NCBI GenBank assembly: GCA_015065445.1
Contig: SVQF01000003.1
Span: forward strand, 1 to 61,453
Length of the DNA stretch: 61,453 nt
Reading direction: 5' to 3'
From: Oscillospiraceae bacterium
GTDB taxonomy: Bacteria > Bacillota > Clostridia > Oscillospirales > Acutalibacteraceae
Within the stretch, counting starts at the first letter, position 1, and every line of letters starts with the position of its first letter. Below, in pieces: positions 8,668 through 17,077 of the stretch. The position numbers were made by a program, and so were the translations under genes. Under the pieces are notes generated by a model. It was given only the letters and a program-made list of their open reading frames with translations, made no database searches and was not told where the DNA came from.

Positions 8668-10038
8668 ATGAAGATTAATTTTAATTCTGCGAAAAGGCTG
8701 CAGACCACAAAGGGCTGGGGTACATCTGCGTGCTGGTGGAGTCAGGCGTGTACCGACAGCGACACACAGGATAAAATAATTGACCTTCTTTACGGCAAGG
8801 ACGGGCTCGGGCTCAATATTTACCGTTATAACGTAGGCGGCGGCACCGACCCGAAGAACTGCCGTGTTCCCGACCCGTGGAGGCGGACTGAATCCATGAT
8901 GCTCTTTGACAAAGAAAAAGAGGAGCCGTCGTGGGATTTTTCACGTGACAAGACTGCGGTTGAGGTAATGAAAAAGGCAGTCGCAACAGGCAACGTAGAC
9001 ACTCTTATTCTGTTTGCAAACTCACCGCACTACTCGCAGACTTCGACGGGTCAGGCGTCGGGCAGTCTGCTCACGCACACCTGCAATATTCCAAAATCAA
9101 AATACAAGGCGTTTGCCGACTACTTCTTAACTGTAACGGAGTACTTTATAAGCGAAGGGTTACCCGTTACCTACATAAGCCCGATTAACGAGCCTCAGTG
9201 GAAATGGGGCGGCGACGTAGTCTGGCAGGAGGGCTGCCACTACGAACCGGAAGAGGTTGCAGAGGTGCTGCACATTTTTGCAACGGAAATCAAACGCCGA
9301 AACATCCCCGTAAAACTCTGCATACCCGAGAGCGGCGAGCTTCTTCAGACCACGCCCAAATACCTGTGGGCAATTCTTGCCGACGACGAGATTATGTCGG
9401 TTACGGACGTTATTGCTTATCACTCGTACCACGTTGACAACAGTCCCGAGTCACGCTACGAATTCTGCGATATGATTGTAAAGGCAAATCCGCAGTACCG
9501 CTTTGATATGACCGAGTGGTGCGAGCTTCCGTGCCGCCATCACACAAAGGACTTTAAGGGTGCGTTGATTACGGCGAGAATCATAGGTCAGGATATGATT
9601 TACTGCCGTGCGGTCAGCTGGACTTCGTGGGTTGCGGTAAACGGAATCTGCAAGGGCGAGGACGGTCTTGACTATGCCGACAGCCTGCTGTCTGCGTCAG
9701 CCGATTTCAGTGAGTGGAACATTGCCGAAAGGTATTACGGCTTTGCACATTTTTCAAAGTTCATACCCGTCGGCTCCACAGCACTTGACGTCGTTCTCAG
9801 ACCGACAAGCGACAACAACACTTTCAACGCTTTTGCGTTTCGCACTCCCGACGGTGAGTCGGTGCTTGTTGCGGTTAACGAGGGCGAGGGTAAAACGCTG
9901 GAACTCGCAGGCGGCTTTACAGATATGAAAGTGATAATGTCAACCCCTTCGGAAAAACTTAAAACCGTGTACGACGGCAAGTTCACAGGCTCCCTTACGT
10001 CACCTGCAAACTCAATCGTCACAGCGATACTCAGATAG
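8668..10038 (+). CDS. glycoside hydrolase family 30 enzyme
   Basis: 456 residues with a (beta/alpha)8 barrel plus a short C-terminal beta domain, matching GH30. Two catalytic glutamates are placed by motif: Glu175 in ISPINEPQW (acid/base) and Glu283 in DMTEWCELP (nucleophile). The opening GWGTSACWWSQ and the block LNIYRYNVGGG match GH30 members acting on beta-1,6-galactan or related polymers rather than glucosylceramidases; that assignment is tentative. No signal peptide is visible, so it would act on imported oligosaccharide. It has its own promoter and an AAGGGCGG ribosome site. Together with GH127 and galM nearby it points to use of arabinogalactan-type plant glycans, which is inference from context. 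Confidence 0.82.
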   Translation: MKINFNSAKRLQTTKGWGTSACWWSQACTDSDTQDKIIDLLYGKDGLGLNIYRYNVGGGTDPKNCRVPDPWRRTESMMLFDKEKEEPSWDFSRDKTAVEVMKKAVATGNVDTLILFANSPHYSQTSTGQASGSLLTHTCNIPKSKYKAFADYFLTVTEYFISEGLPVTYISPINEPQWKWGGDVVWQEGCHYEPEEVAEVLHIFATEIKRRNIPVKLCIPESGELLQTTPKYLWAILADDEIMSVTDVIAYHSYHVDNSPESRYEFCDMIVKANPQYRFDMTEWCELPCRHHTKDFKGALITARIIGQDMIYCRAVSWTSWVAVNGICKGEDGLDYADSLLSASADFSEWNIAERYYGFAHFSKFIPVGSTALDVVLRPTSDNNTFNAFAFRTPDGESVLVAVNEGEGKTLELAGGFTDMKVIMSTPSEKLKTVYDGKFTGSLTSPANSIVTAILR

Positions 10039-10049
10039 TTAATTCCCTA

Positions 10050-10078
10050 TTGACAAAGTAGGATTTTAAGCATATAAT
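10050..10078 (+). promoter_or_regulatory. sigma-A promoter of the metF-metH operon
   Basis: Perfect TTGACA (10050-10055), 17 bp spacer and perfect TATAAT (10073-10078), 30 bp before metF. No SAM or cobalamin riboswitch fits in the short leader. Confidence 0.8.
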
Positions 10079-10108
10079 CGGTTTTATATAAAAATTAAGG
10101 ACAGAGCT

Positions 10109-10975
10109 ATGAAAATACGTGATATTTTAGCAGAAAACAGAGTGACTGTTTCGTTCGAGGTCTTTCCGCCGAAACAGTGGGATAAAATTGAAAACACCAA
10201 GGCGGTCGTTAGGGAAATGAGTGCGGCAAATCCCTCGTTTATGAGCGTTACCTACGGTGCGGCAGGTACGCAGTCGGGCTTTACAACCGAGATTGCAAAC
10301 GAGGTAAAAGACTGCGGTATTACTCCGCTTTCGCATCTTACCTGCCTTACCTCAACACGTGACAAAATTCACGGGGTAGTAAGCGAACTGAAAGAGAATA
10401 ATATAGAAAATATTCTCGCACTTCGTGGCGACATCCCCGAAGGTTTTGTATTCCCCGACAAGCAGTATTTTGAACATGCGTACCAGCTGATTAACGAGAT
10501 TAAAGAACTCGGCGATTTCTGTATCGGCGGTGCGTGTTATCCCGAAATACACCCCGAAAGTAAAAACAGGGTGGAGGATATTGACTTTCTAAAATACAAG
10601 GTTGACTGCGGTGCGGAGTTTCTCACCTCGCAAATGTTTTTTGATAACGACAAATTCCTGAATTTTTACGAGATGTGCAGAATCAAAGGCATAAACGTCC
10701 CGATTATCGCAGGCATTATGCCTATTACAAACGCAAAGCAGATTATGCGTAGCATCGAACTGTCAAACTGCTCGGTGCCTAAAAAGTTTTACAGAATTAT
10801 GGAACGCTTCGGCGACGACGCAAAGTCGATGCAGCAGGCAGGAATTATTTACGCTACGGAGCAGATAATTGACCTTATGGCAAACGGCATAAATAATATT
10901 CATATTTACACTATGAACAAGCCCGACGTGGCAAACGCCATTATGAGCGGACTTTCGGATATTATAAATGGATAA
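10109..10975 (+). CDS. metF: 5,10-methylenetetrahydrofolate reductase
   Basis: FAD enzyme reducing methylene-tetrahydrofolate to methyl-tetrahydrofolate, the methyl donor for MetH encoded two genes downstream. 288 residues, normal for bacterial MetF. Family marks are VSFEVFPPK at residues 11-19 (catalytic Glu), FMSVTYGAAG, PLSHLTCL, ILALRGD and GGACYPEIHPE, then FLTSQMFFDN and PIIAGIMPI. Cytoplasmic. It overlaps the next gene by 8 bp. Many Clostridia MetF proteins act with an iron-sulphur MetV partner; no such gene is in this operon. Confidence 0.93.
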   Translation: MKIRDILAENRVTVSFEVFPPKQWDKIENTKAVVREMSAANPSFMSVTYGAAGTQSGFTTEIANEVKDCGITPLSHLTCLTSTRDKIHGVVSELKENNIENILALRGDIPEGFVFPDKQYFEHAYQLINEIKELGDFCIGGACYPEIHPESKNRVEDIDFLKYKVDCGAEFLTSQMFFDNDKFLNFYEMCRIKGINVPIIAGIMPITNAKQIMRSIELSNCSVPKKFYRIMERFGDDAKSMQQAGIIYATEQIIDLMANGINNIHIYTMNKPDVANAIMSGLSDIING

Positions 10976-11528
10976 GGCGGAAATTTTACGCTATATGCGT
11001 ACTTCGTCGGGCGTTAAGGACGAGGGTGTTCTTGCACTTGCAGACAGGGCGGCGGAGATGATAGAACAAAACGCAGCCCCCAAAACGCTTTACAGAATAT
11101 TTGACTGCACCGTTGGTGAGAATTCTGTTACAATAGGTGGCAAAGTATTTGCAAGCACACGCCTTTCACAGCATCTTAAAGGTTGCAAACGGGCGGTAAT
11201 ATTCGGTGCGACGCTCGGCACCCAGTGCGACAGACTTATTAATGCCGCAGCCACCACGGACGTTGCACTTGCGATGGCTCTGCAGGCGGCGGGTGCGTGC
11301 AAAATTGAAGAAGTGTGCGACGAGCTTGAACAGCGGATTATCGCCGAACACGGCGTTAAACTGCGGTCAAGATATTCGCCCGGTTATTACGACCTCGACA
11401 TATCGCAGCAGAGCGATGTTTTTGAACTTGTTGAACTCACAAAGCGTATTGGCGTTACGCTGACAGATACATATGAAATGCTGCCGACAAAAAGTGTTAC
11501 GGCGATTATAGGAATTGAAAATGATTAA
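10968..11528 (+). CDS. stand-alone B12-dependent methionine synthase reactivation domain protein
   Basis: 186 residues corresponding to the C-terminal activation domain that in E. coli-type MetH binds S-adenosylmethionine and repairs oxidised cob(II)alamin. The diagnostic block is near the C-terminus: SRYSPGYYDLDISQQ followed by IGVTLTDTYEMLPTKSVTAIIGI, which contains the R-SPGY SAM-binding motif. The gene overlaps metF upstream by 8 bp and metH downstream, so the split parts are made from one message. The downstream MetH correspondingly ends after its B12 domain. A separate activator implies that the two proteins must meet during reactivation. An electron donor such as flavodoxin or ferredoxin is not visible here. 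Confidence 0.85.
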   Translation: MDKAEILRYMRTSSGVKDEGVLALADRAAEMIEQNAAPKTLYRIFDCTVGENSVTIGGKVFASTRLSQHLKGCKRAVIFGATLGTQCDRLINAAATTDVALAMALQAAGACKIEEVCDELEQRIIAEHGVKLRSRYSPGYYDLDISQQSDVFELVELTKRIGVTLTDTYEMLPTKSVTAIIGIEND

Positions 11529-13824
11529 GTATTTTGACGGCGGAATGGGCACAATGCTCAATCTGAAAGCGGGCGAACTGCCCGAAAAACTGAATATTAC
11601 CGACCCCGACAGAGTGCTTGCCGTTCATATGGCGTACGCTGAGGCAGGGGCGGACATAATTACCGCAAACACGTTCGGAGCAAACCCGCTCAAGTACGGC
11701 AACTGTGCCGAACTCGTGCGTGCGGGCGTTCGCCTTGCAAAGCAGACGGGCAAAAAAGTCGCACTCGATATGGGTCCAACCGGCAAACTGCTCAGACCTA
11801 TGGGCGACCTCGATTTTGAGGAATGCGTTTCGCTTTACGCCGAAGTTGTAAAGGCGGGCAGGGACGACGCCGACCTTATTCTTATTGAAACTATGGGCGA
11901 CACCTACGAGATAAAAGCCGCCGTGCTTGCGGCAAAGGAAAACTCCGACCTCCCCGTATTTGTTTCGATGATTTTTGACGAAAAAGGCAGGCTGCTCACG
12001 GGTGCCGACGTTAAAACAGCCGTTGCGGTTTGCGAAGGACTCGGCGTGGACGTTATAGGTTTTAACTGCGGTCTCGGACCTGAGCAGATGATTCCGCTTG
12101 TGCGTGAACTGCGTGAGTGTGCGTCCGTTCCGATTATGGTTAACCCAAACGCAGGGCTGCCCGAATCGGTAAACGGCTGCACGGTTTACAACGTAACGCC
12201 CGACGAGTTTGCAGGCTATATGACCGAGATTGCAAATATCGGCGTTTCGTATCTCGGCGGTTGCTGCGGTACTACGCCCGAGCATATCAGAAAACTTATT
12301 GCAAAAACAAAGAATATACCCGACAGCGTGCCCGAATTCAAACACACAACGCTTGTGTCAAGTTACAGCGAGTGCGTAGAACTCGGCAGAAAAAGTGCCG
12401 TAATAGGCGAGAGGATTAATCCTACGGGCAAAAAGCTGCTCAAAGAGGCACTGCGTTCGGGTGATATGGATTATATTTTAAAAGAGGGCATCACTCAGCG
12501 TGAGTGCGGAGCTCATATACTTGACGTCAACGTCGGTCTGCCCGAGATAAACGAGGTGCAGATGCTGAGCGACGCAGTGTATCAGTTGCAGTCGGTATTG
12601 CCGACTCCGTTGCAGCTCGACTCGTCAGACCCCGTAGCAATGGAAAAGGCATTGCGTATCTATAACGGCAAGCCGATGATTAACTCTGCAAACGGCAAAG
12701 AAAAATCTATGGCGGAGATTTTTCCGCTTGCAAAAAAATACGGCGGCGTGGTTGTGTGCCTCTGCCTTGACGAAAACGGTATTCCCGAGGACGCACAGAG
12801 CCGCATAGAGATTGCAAAAAAGATGATTGATACTGCCGCAAAGTACGGCATAGACAAAAAGAATCTTGTTATTGACGCACTCACAATGACAATCAGCACC
12901 AATCAGCAAAACGCTGTTGAAACGCTTAAAGTTGTTGATTACTGCAAAAACACACTTGGCGTTAACACGGTGCTGGGCGTGTCTAATATAAGCTTCGGTC
13001 TGCCTAACAGGGAAGTGGTGAACACCGCTTTTTACACTCAGGCACTCGGTGCAGGACTCAGCGGCGGAATTATCAACCCAAAGTCGCAGAGTATGATGAA
13101 CGCTTATTATTCGTTCAATGCACTTGCGGGGCTCGACGACAACTGCAGCGAATATATTGCATCGGCTGTGGCGGTTGAAACCGCAGCTCCCGTCGGTACC
13201 GAGATAACGTTGCAGCAGGCAATAATCAAGGGTATGAAAGAGGAAAGTTCCGTCTGTGCAAGAGAACTTCTTAAAAATACCGAGCCGCTCAATGTGATTA
13301 ATAACCACATTATACCCGCACTCGACACCGTGGGCGACGGCTTTGAAAAAAACAAACTGTTTTTACCTCAGCTGCTTATGGCGGCGGACTCGGCAAAGGC
13401 GGCGTTTGATGAAATCAAGCGAACTCTTGTGTCAAACGGAACGCCGCAGGTAAAGGGCGATAAAATAATTATCGCAACGGTTGAGGGCGATATTCACGAC
13501 ATCGGTAAAAATATAGTTAAGGTGCTTTTGCAGAACTACGGCTTTGACGTTATCGACCTCGGCAAAGACGTTAAGTGCGAAACCGTGCTTGAAAAAACTG
13601 TGCAGCACGGTGCAAAGTTTGTGGGACTGTCGGCGCTTATGACAACGACCGTTCCGAATATGGAAAAGACGATTAAATTAATTCACGAAAACACCGACGC
13701 AAAGGTGTTCGTGGGCGGTGCGGTTCTGACTAAGGAATACGCAAAAATGATTAACGCCGATTATTATGCAAAGGACGCTATGGAAAGCGTGCGTATTGCA
13801 CAGCAGTTTTTCGGCAGGGAGTAA
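11521..13824 (+). CDS. metH: B12-dependent methionine synthase lacking the activation domain
   Basis: Transfers the methyl group from methyl-tetrahydrofolate to homocysteine through methylcobalamin. The 767-residue order is as follows. A homocysteine-binding TIM barrel (1-~285) has zinc ligands in GFNCG and GGCCGTT (Cys183, Cys248, Cys249). A pterin-binding barrel follows (about 295-560; IGERINPTGKK, LDVNVGLPEIN). Next come a B12 cap helix bundle and a cobalamin-binding domain with EGDIHDIGKN, containing the DxHxxG lower-ligand His, and a GLSALMTTT block. The protein stops there, whereas full MetH (about 1200 residues) continues into the activation domain encoded separately upstream. The ATG at 11521 is preferred over an in-frame TTG at 11515 because AGGA sits 7 nt upstream. 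Confidence 0.93.
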   Translation: MIKYFDGGMGTMLNLKAGELPEKLNITDPDRVLAVHMAYAEAGADIITANTFGANPLKYGNCAELVRAGVRLAKQTGKKVALDMGPTGKLLRPMGDLDFEECVSLYAEVVKAGRDDADLILIETMGDTYEIKAAVLAAKENSDLPVFVSMIFDEKGRLLTGADVKTAVAVCEGLGVDVIGFNCGLGPEQMIPLVRELRECASVPIMVNPNAGLPESVNGCTVYNVTPDEFAGYMTEIANIGVSYLGGCCGTTPEHIRKLIAKTKNIPDSVPEFKHTTLVSSYSECVELGRKSAVIGERINPTGKKLLKEALRSGDMDYILKEGITQRECGAHILDVNVGLPEINEVQMLSDAVYQLQSVLPTPLQLDSSDPVAMEKALRIYNGKPMINSANGKEKSMAEIFPLAKKYGGVVVCLCLDENGIPEDAQSRIEIAKKMIDTAAKYGIDKKNLVIDALTMTISTNQQNAVETLKVVDYCKNTLGVNTVLGVSNISFGLPNREVVNTAFYTQALGAGLSGGIINPKSQSMMNAYYSFNALAGLDDNCSEYIASAVAVETAAPVGTEITLQQAIIKGMKEESSVCARELLKNTEPLNVINNHIIPALDTVGDGFEKNKLFLPQLLMAADSAKAAFDEIKRTLVSNGTPQVKGDKIIIATVEGDIHDIGKNIVKVLLQNYGFDVIDLGKDVKCETVLEKTVQHGAKFVGLSALMTTTVPNMEKTIKLIHENTDAKVFVGGAVLTKEYAKMINADYYAKDAMESVRIAQQFFGRE

Positions 13825-13829
13825 CAGAT

Positions 13830-14228
13830 ATGATGATTTCAACAAAGGGCAGATACGCCCTCAGCATAATGCTCGACCTCGCACAGCACGGGGACGGCGG
13901 CAAATATATTTCGCTCAAAGATATTTCCGAAAGACAGGGTATAAGTATGAAATATCTTGAGGCGATTATTTCCAAACTTGCCAAGGGCGGACTTGTTGAC
14001 AGTTGCCGTGGTAAAAACGGCGGTTACCGCCTTAACAGAAAACTCGAGGAGTACAAGGTCGGCGAAATACTTATTTTAACCGAAGAGTCGCTTGCACCAG
14101 TTCCGTGCGTTGAGTGCGAAAAGGAATGTGTAAAAGAAGGCAGCTGCCTCACCCGTCCTATGTGGAACGAACTCAACACTGTGATTATGGACTTTCTTAA
14201 CTCCAAAACACTTGCAGACTTGCTGTAA
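13830..14228 (+). CDS. Rrf2-family transcriptional regulator
   Basis: 132 residues with an N-terminal winged helix (MMISTKGRYALSIMLDLAQ, ISLKDISERQGISMKYLEAIISKLAKGGLVDSCRGKNGGYRLN). The C-terminal loop has three closely spaced cysteines plus one more (PCVECEKECVKEGSC). Such Cys clusters bind an iron-sulphur cluster in IscR/NsrR relatives, whereas CymR lacks them; the ligand here is inferred. It is the last gene of the metF-metH transcript, 5 bp after metH, so it may link sulphur or redox state to methionine synthesis. A second in-frame ATG three bases downstream is equally possible as the start. Confidence 0.88.
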   Translation: MMISTKGRYALSIMLDLAQHGDGGKYISLKDISERQGISMKYLEAIISKLAKGGLVDSCRGKNGGYRLNRKLEEYKVGEILILTEESLAPVPCVECEKECVKEGSCLTRPMWNELNTVIMDFLNSKTLADLL

Positions 14229-14238
14229 ATACAGTCTT

Positions 14239-14267
14239 AGCCGACGTCCTAAGACGTCGGTTTTTGT
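14239..14267 (+). terminator. intrinsic terminator of the metF-metH-rrf2 operon
   Basis: Stem CCGACGTC/GACGTCGG with a CTAA loop followed by TTTTTG. Confidence 0.88.
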
Positions 14268-14380
14268 TTATAGTGACGAAAAAATACATATTTATGCCAA
14301 AAAATATGTAAAATTTGTATTGTATTATAACTTATAATTTGATATAATTAATTGAAAATATATAGAAAAGAGGTTTCTTT

Positions 14381-15973
14381 ATGGCAAAAAAGAAAGCCGC
14401 CGTTGCCAGCGGTGCACCGGCGGAAAAAAAGTACATGAAGCCATCTGAGATTGTCACCTTTGGTATAGGTCTGTTCGGCGTTGCACTCCTCACAGGATGG
14501 ATGCCCGACTATACAATGACTTTCTTTGCTGACTTCGCATTCAAGGGCAAGGGCTTTGACTCTGCTCAGCTTGCGAGAGTCATCTCGCTTGTGTTCGGTG
14601 TTGCCGGCTTTGTAGGTGCAGTTATGGAACTTGTAATCGGTATCCTTGTTGACCGCACACGCACAAGTCTCGGTAAAGTTAAGCCGTGGGTAGGCTTTGG
14701 TGCAATCCCGCTTGCAATCGTTGCAATGCTCGTTTTTGTTGCACCAAACACAAGTTCGTTCACAGTTGCTACGGTCTGGATGTTTGTAATCTATTCGCTT
14801 TATACCGCAGTTTCCTGTGCGGTTGAATCACCCGCAAACTGCTTTGGTGCTTTGTGTTCGCCAAACCCGAAGGAAAGGTCAAGTGCTATTTCAATTGCAT
14901 CCTTCCTCCGCTCAGTAGGACAGTCGGGCGGTCAGGTAATCATCATCGTTGTTCCTGCAATTATGAAGGCTCTTATGGGTCAGCAGCAGTACAAAAATGC
15001 CGAGGGTCAGGGTCTTGACCTCATCATTTCAACTGCAATCTGTGCTCTGGGTATGATTATTTTTGTAATGATATTCTTTGCAAACAACGAAGAGCGTGTT
15101 CCTTACACAACCGAAAAAGTTTCGCTTATTGAATCAATCAAACTCGTTTTTACAAACAAGAATCTTCTTATGGTATCGCTTACAAAACTCTGCGGCTTCG
15201 GACGTGGCGTTTACGGTACGGTATCGCTTTACATCGCAGTTTATCTTCTTGGCTCAAAGGGCTTAAAACTCGCTCTTATGCTCCCGATGGGTATAGGTAC
15301 CGCAGTAGGTACTCTGCTTGTAAACTTTGTACTTAAGAAATTCTCTACCAAAAAAACATTTATTCTTTTCTGTTGCTACGGTGCTTCGGCACTTGCAATC
15401 CTTTACTTCGTTTCAAGAGGTATAGGCTTTAACAAAACACTTATTGTTCCGTTCCTTATCCTCAACTTCTTCTGCGGTATTCAGCACGGTAACACAAACG
15501 TTACACCTAATATTATGATTGCAGACTGCGTTGACGAAATGGAATACAAAACGGGCAAGCGTCAGGAAGGTCTTGCATACGCAGGCTACGGACTGTTTTC
15601 AAAGATTGCGTCAGCTCTTACTAAGTGGCTCGCTCCCGTACTCGTTTACACATGGTCGGGCTACCAGTTCTCCAAGAGTGCCAACGTTGCATACGCAACT
15701 CAGACAGACGCAACTCTTAACAAATTCCTTGCAGTTTACACAATCATTCCTGCAATTTTCGTAGTTCTTCAGTTCGTTCCTATTCTCTTCTATGATATGG
15801 TTGGCGAGAAGAAAGAAAGAATTACTGCAGCACTTGCAGAAAGAAGAGCCGCAAACGGCACGGAAGTTTCCGATACAGAGGAATCTGTTATTGAAGAAAT
15901 TGCCGAGGCAGTAGAGGCTCAGGCAGTTGAGGCTAACGAAAACGGCGAGCAGACAGAAAGTAAGGAGGGATAA
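14381..15973 (+). CDS. MFS transporter of the GPH (glycoside-pentoside-hexuronide:cation symporter) type
   Basis: 530 residues with about 12 membrane helices. The MelB-like cytoplasmic loop block GILVDRTRTSLGKVKPWVGFG (about residues 87-107) is typical of GPH cation:sugar symporters. The second half holds a DCVDEMEYKTGKRQEG block that is also conserved in this group. The tail MVGEKKERITAALAERR is nearly identical to the tail of the second GPH transporter in this window (33919-35367), so they are paralogues. After it comes an acidic, low-complexity extension rich in Glu and Ala (about 500-530). It is followed at 2 bp by an unknown single-pass protein, suggesting a two-gene transport unit. Substrate unknown; sugars are likely. 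Confidence 0.87.
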   Translation: MAKKKAAVASGAPAEKKYMKPSEIVTFGIGLFGVALLTGWMPDYTMTFFADFAFKGKGFDSAQLARVISLVFGVAGFVGAVMELVIGILVDRTRTSLGKVKPWVGFGAIPLAIVAMLVFVAPNTSSFTVATVWMFVIYSLYTAVSCAVESPANCFGALCSPNPKERSSAISIASFLRSVGQSGGQVIIIVVPAIMKALMGQQQYKNAEGQGLDLIISTAICALGMIIFVMIFFANNEERVPYTTEKVSLIESIKLVFTNKNLLMVSLTKLCGFGRGVYGTVSLYIAVYLLGSKGLKLALMLPMGIGTAVGTLLVNFVLKKFSTKKTFILFCCYGASALAILYFVSRGIGFNKTLIVPFLILNFFCGIQHGNTNVTPNIMIADCVDEMEYKTGKRQEGLAYAGYGLFSKIASALTKWLAPVLVYTWSGYQFSKSANVAYATQTDATLNKFLAVYTIIPAIFVVLQFVPILFYDMVGEKKERITAALAERRAANGTEVSDTEESVIEEIAEAVEAQAVEANENGEQTESKEG

Positions 15974-15975
15974 TC

Positions 15976-17019
15976 ATGGCTGATAAAAAAGAGAAAAAAG
16001 GCTTCAGACGTGGTGTGTATGCCGTAGTTTCAGGCGTGATTATTGCTGTTGTTCTAATTGCACTTACGATTTTTGCATACACCACACGTTACACCGCACT
16101 GTCACCCGAAAAGACCGCACAGGCTTATGTTGACGGTATTGTTCAGACAGGCGACGGCTACAACGCTTACAAGACCACCCTGCTTTCCAAAAACGGCAAG
16201 CTCAAGTACGGCGACTTTGTACGCAACGTTTATATGCGTCCTTACGTCAACGACGGCGACGACGTTAAGCAGGCAGATTTTGTTTCGACAAACGGCTCTG
16301 TAAGCGAAGAAGAGCAGAAGGCTATTGATAAGGTTTACACCACAATGTACGAATACTACGTTGAGCTCCTCAGTACATACGGCTGGGATAATTACGACGC
16401 CTTCTTCACTCAGTATTTTGAAAAACTCGTTCAGGTAAGGCACGACGTTTACGGCGACGACTATATGAGTATGGACTATATGTTCGGCGTACTCGAGTCA
16501 AACGTTCAGACTTATGCCGACTCCCTCACAGGTACCGAGGAAGTTCTTGCTGCCGATAATAAAACAGTAATTTCCGAGGCGACAGAGGGCGAATATCAAA
16601 AGCGTTTTGGCAAGGACTACAAACTTACCACAACGGCAACCGAGTTCAAGGAACTCTCTGCTGAAGAAACCAAGGCTTATATTGCTGCTTACAAATCACG
16701 CATAACACCGGTTGCAGAAAGCGGCGAGGCACTTGCTGACAAGTATGGCGTTAAGAATTATCAGAAAGAAGAAAAATTCTTGCTCGTGTTCAAGAAAATG
16801 AAAGACCACAACGAACGAGATGCAATGATTAACGCACTTAAAGGACTTGACCATTCGGAAGAAATCGACGCTGTCGGCACAGTTACCTGCGAAGTTAAGG
16901 ACGAAAGCGGCAAGGTTAACATCAAAATTGACGTTCCCGTTGTTAAAATCGGAAAGAGCTGGTATGTTGATAACACAAATATCATAACAACTCCGCTCTA
17001 CTTTGCACTTAACGGTTAA
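15976..17019 (+). CDS. single-pass membrane protein of unknown function
   Basis: 347 residues. A short basic N-terminus (KKEKKGFRRG) and one transmembrane helix (about residues 12-36) place most of the protein outside the cell. The extracellular part is rich in Tyr, Asp and Lys and shows no catalytic motif I recognise. The TM-proximal segment LSPEKTAQAYVDGIVQTGDGYNAYK recalls small helical domains of Firmicute lipoprotein-like proteins, but I cannot name a family. It starts 2 bp after the GPH transporter, with an AAGGAGGG site inside the transporter's end, so the two are co-expressed. A role as an accessory factor of the transporter is speculative. Confidence 0.75.
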   Translation: MADKKEKKGFRRGVYAVVSGVIIAVVLIALTIFAYTTRYTALSPEKTAQAYVDGIVQTGDGYNAYKTTLLSKNGKLKYGDFVRNVYMRPYVNDGDDVKQADFVSTNGSVSEEEQKAIDKVYTTMYEYYVELLSTYGWDNYDAFFTQYFEKLVQVRHDVYGDDYMSMDYMFGVLESNVQTYADSLTGTEEVLAADNKTVISEATEGEYQKRFGKDYKLTTTATEFKELSAEETKAYIAAYKSRITPVAESGEALADKYGVKNYQKEEKFLLVFKKMKDHNERDAMINALKGLDHSEEIDAVGTVTCEVKDESGKVNIKIDVPVVKIGKSWYVDNTNIITTPLYFALNG

Positions 17020-17027
17020 AAAACATT

Positions 17028-17053
17028 CGCCTGCATACTTAGGTATGCAGGCG
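17028..17053 (+). terminator. GC-rich hairpin between the unknown membrane protein and the lipase gene
   Basis: 11 bp stem CGCCTGCATAC/GTATGCAGGCG with a TTAG loop. No run of T follows, so it may only attenuate or protect RNA rather than stop transcription. Confidence 0.55.
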
Positions 17054-17077
17054 TTAGACTTCAAAAGGACCTTTGTT

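Noticed and set aside
11515-11520. TTG start for metH.
   Set aside because: The ATG two codons downstream has the better spacing to AGGA.
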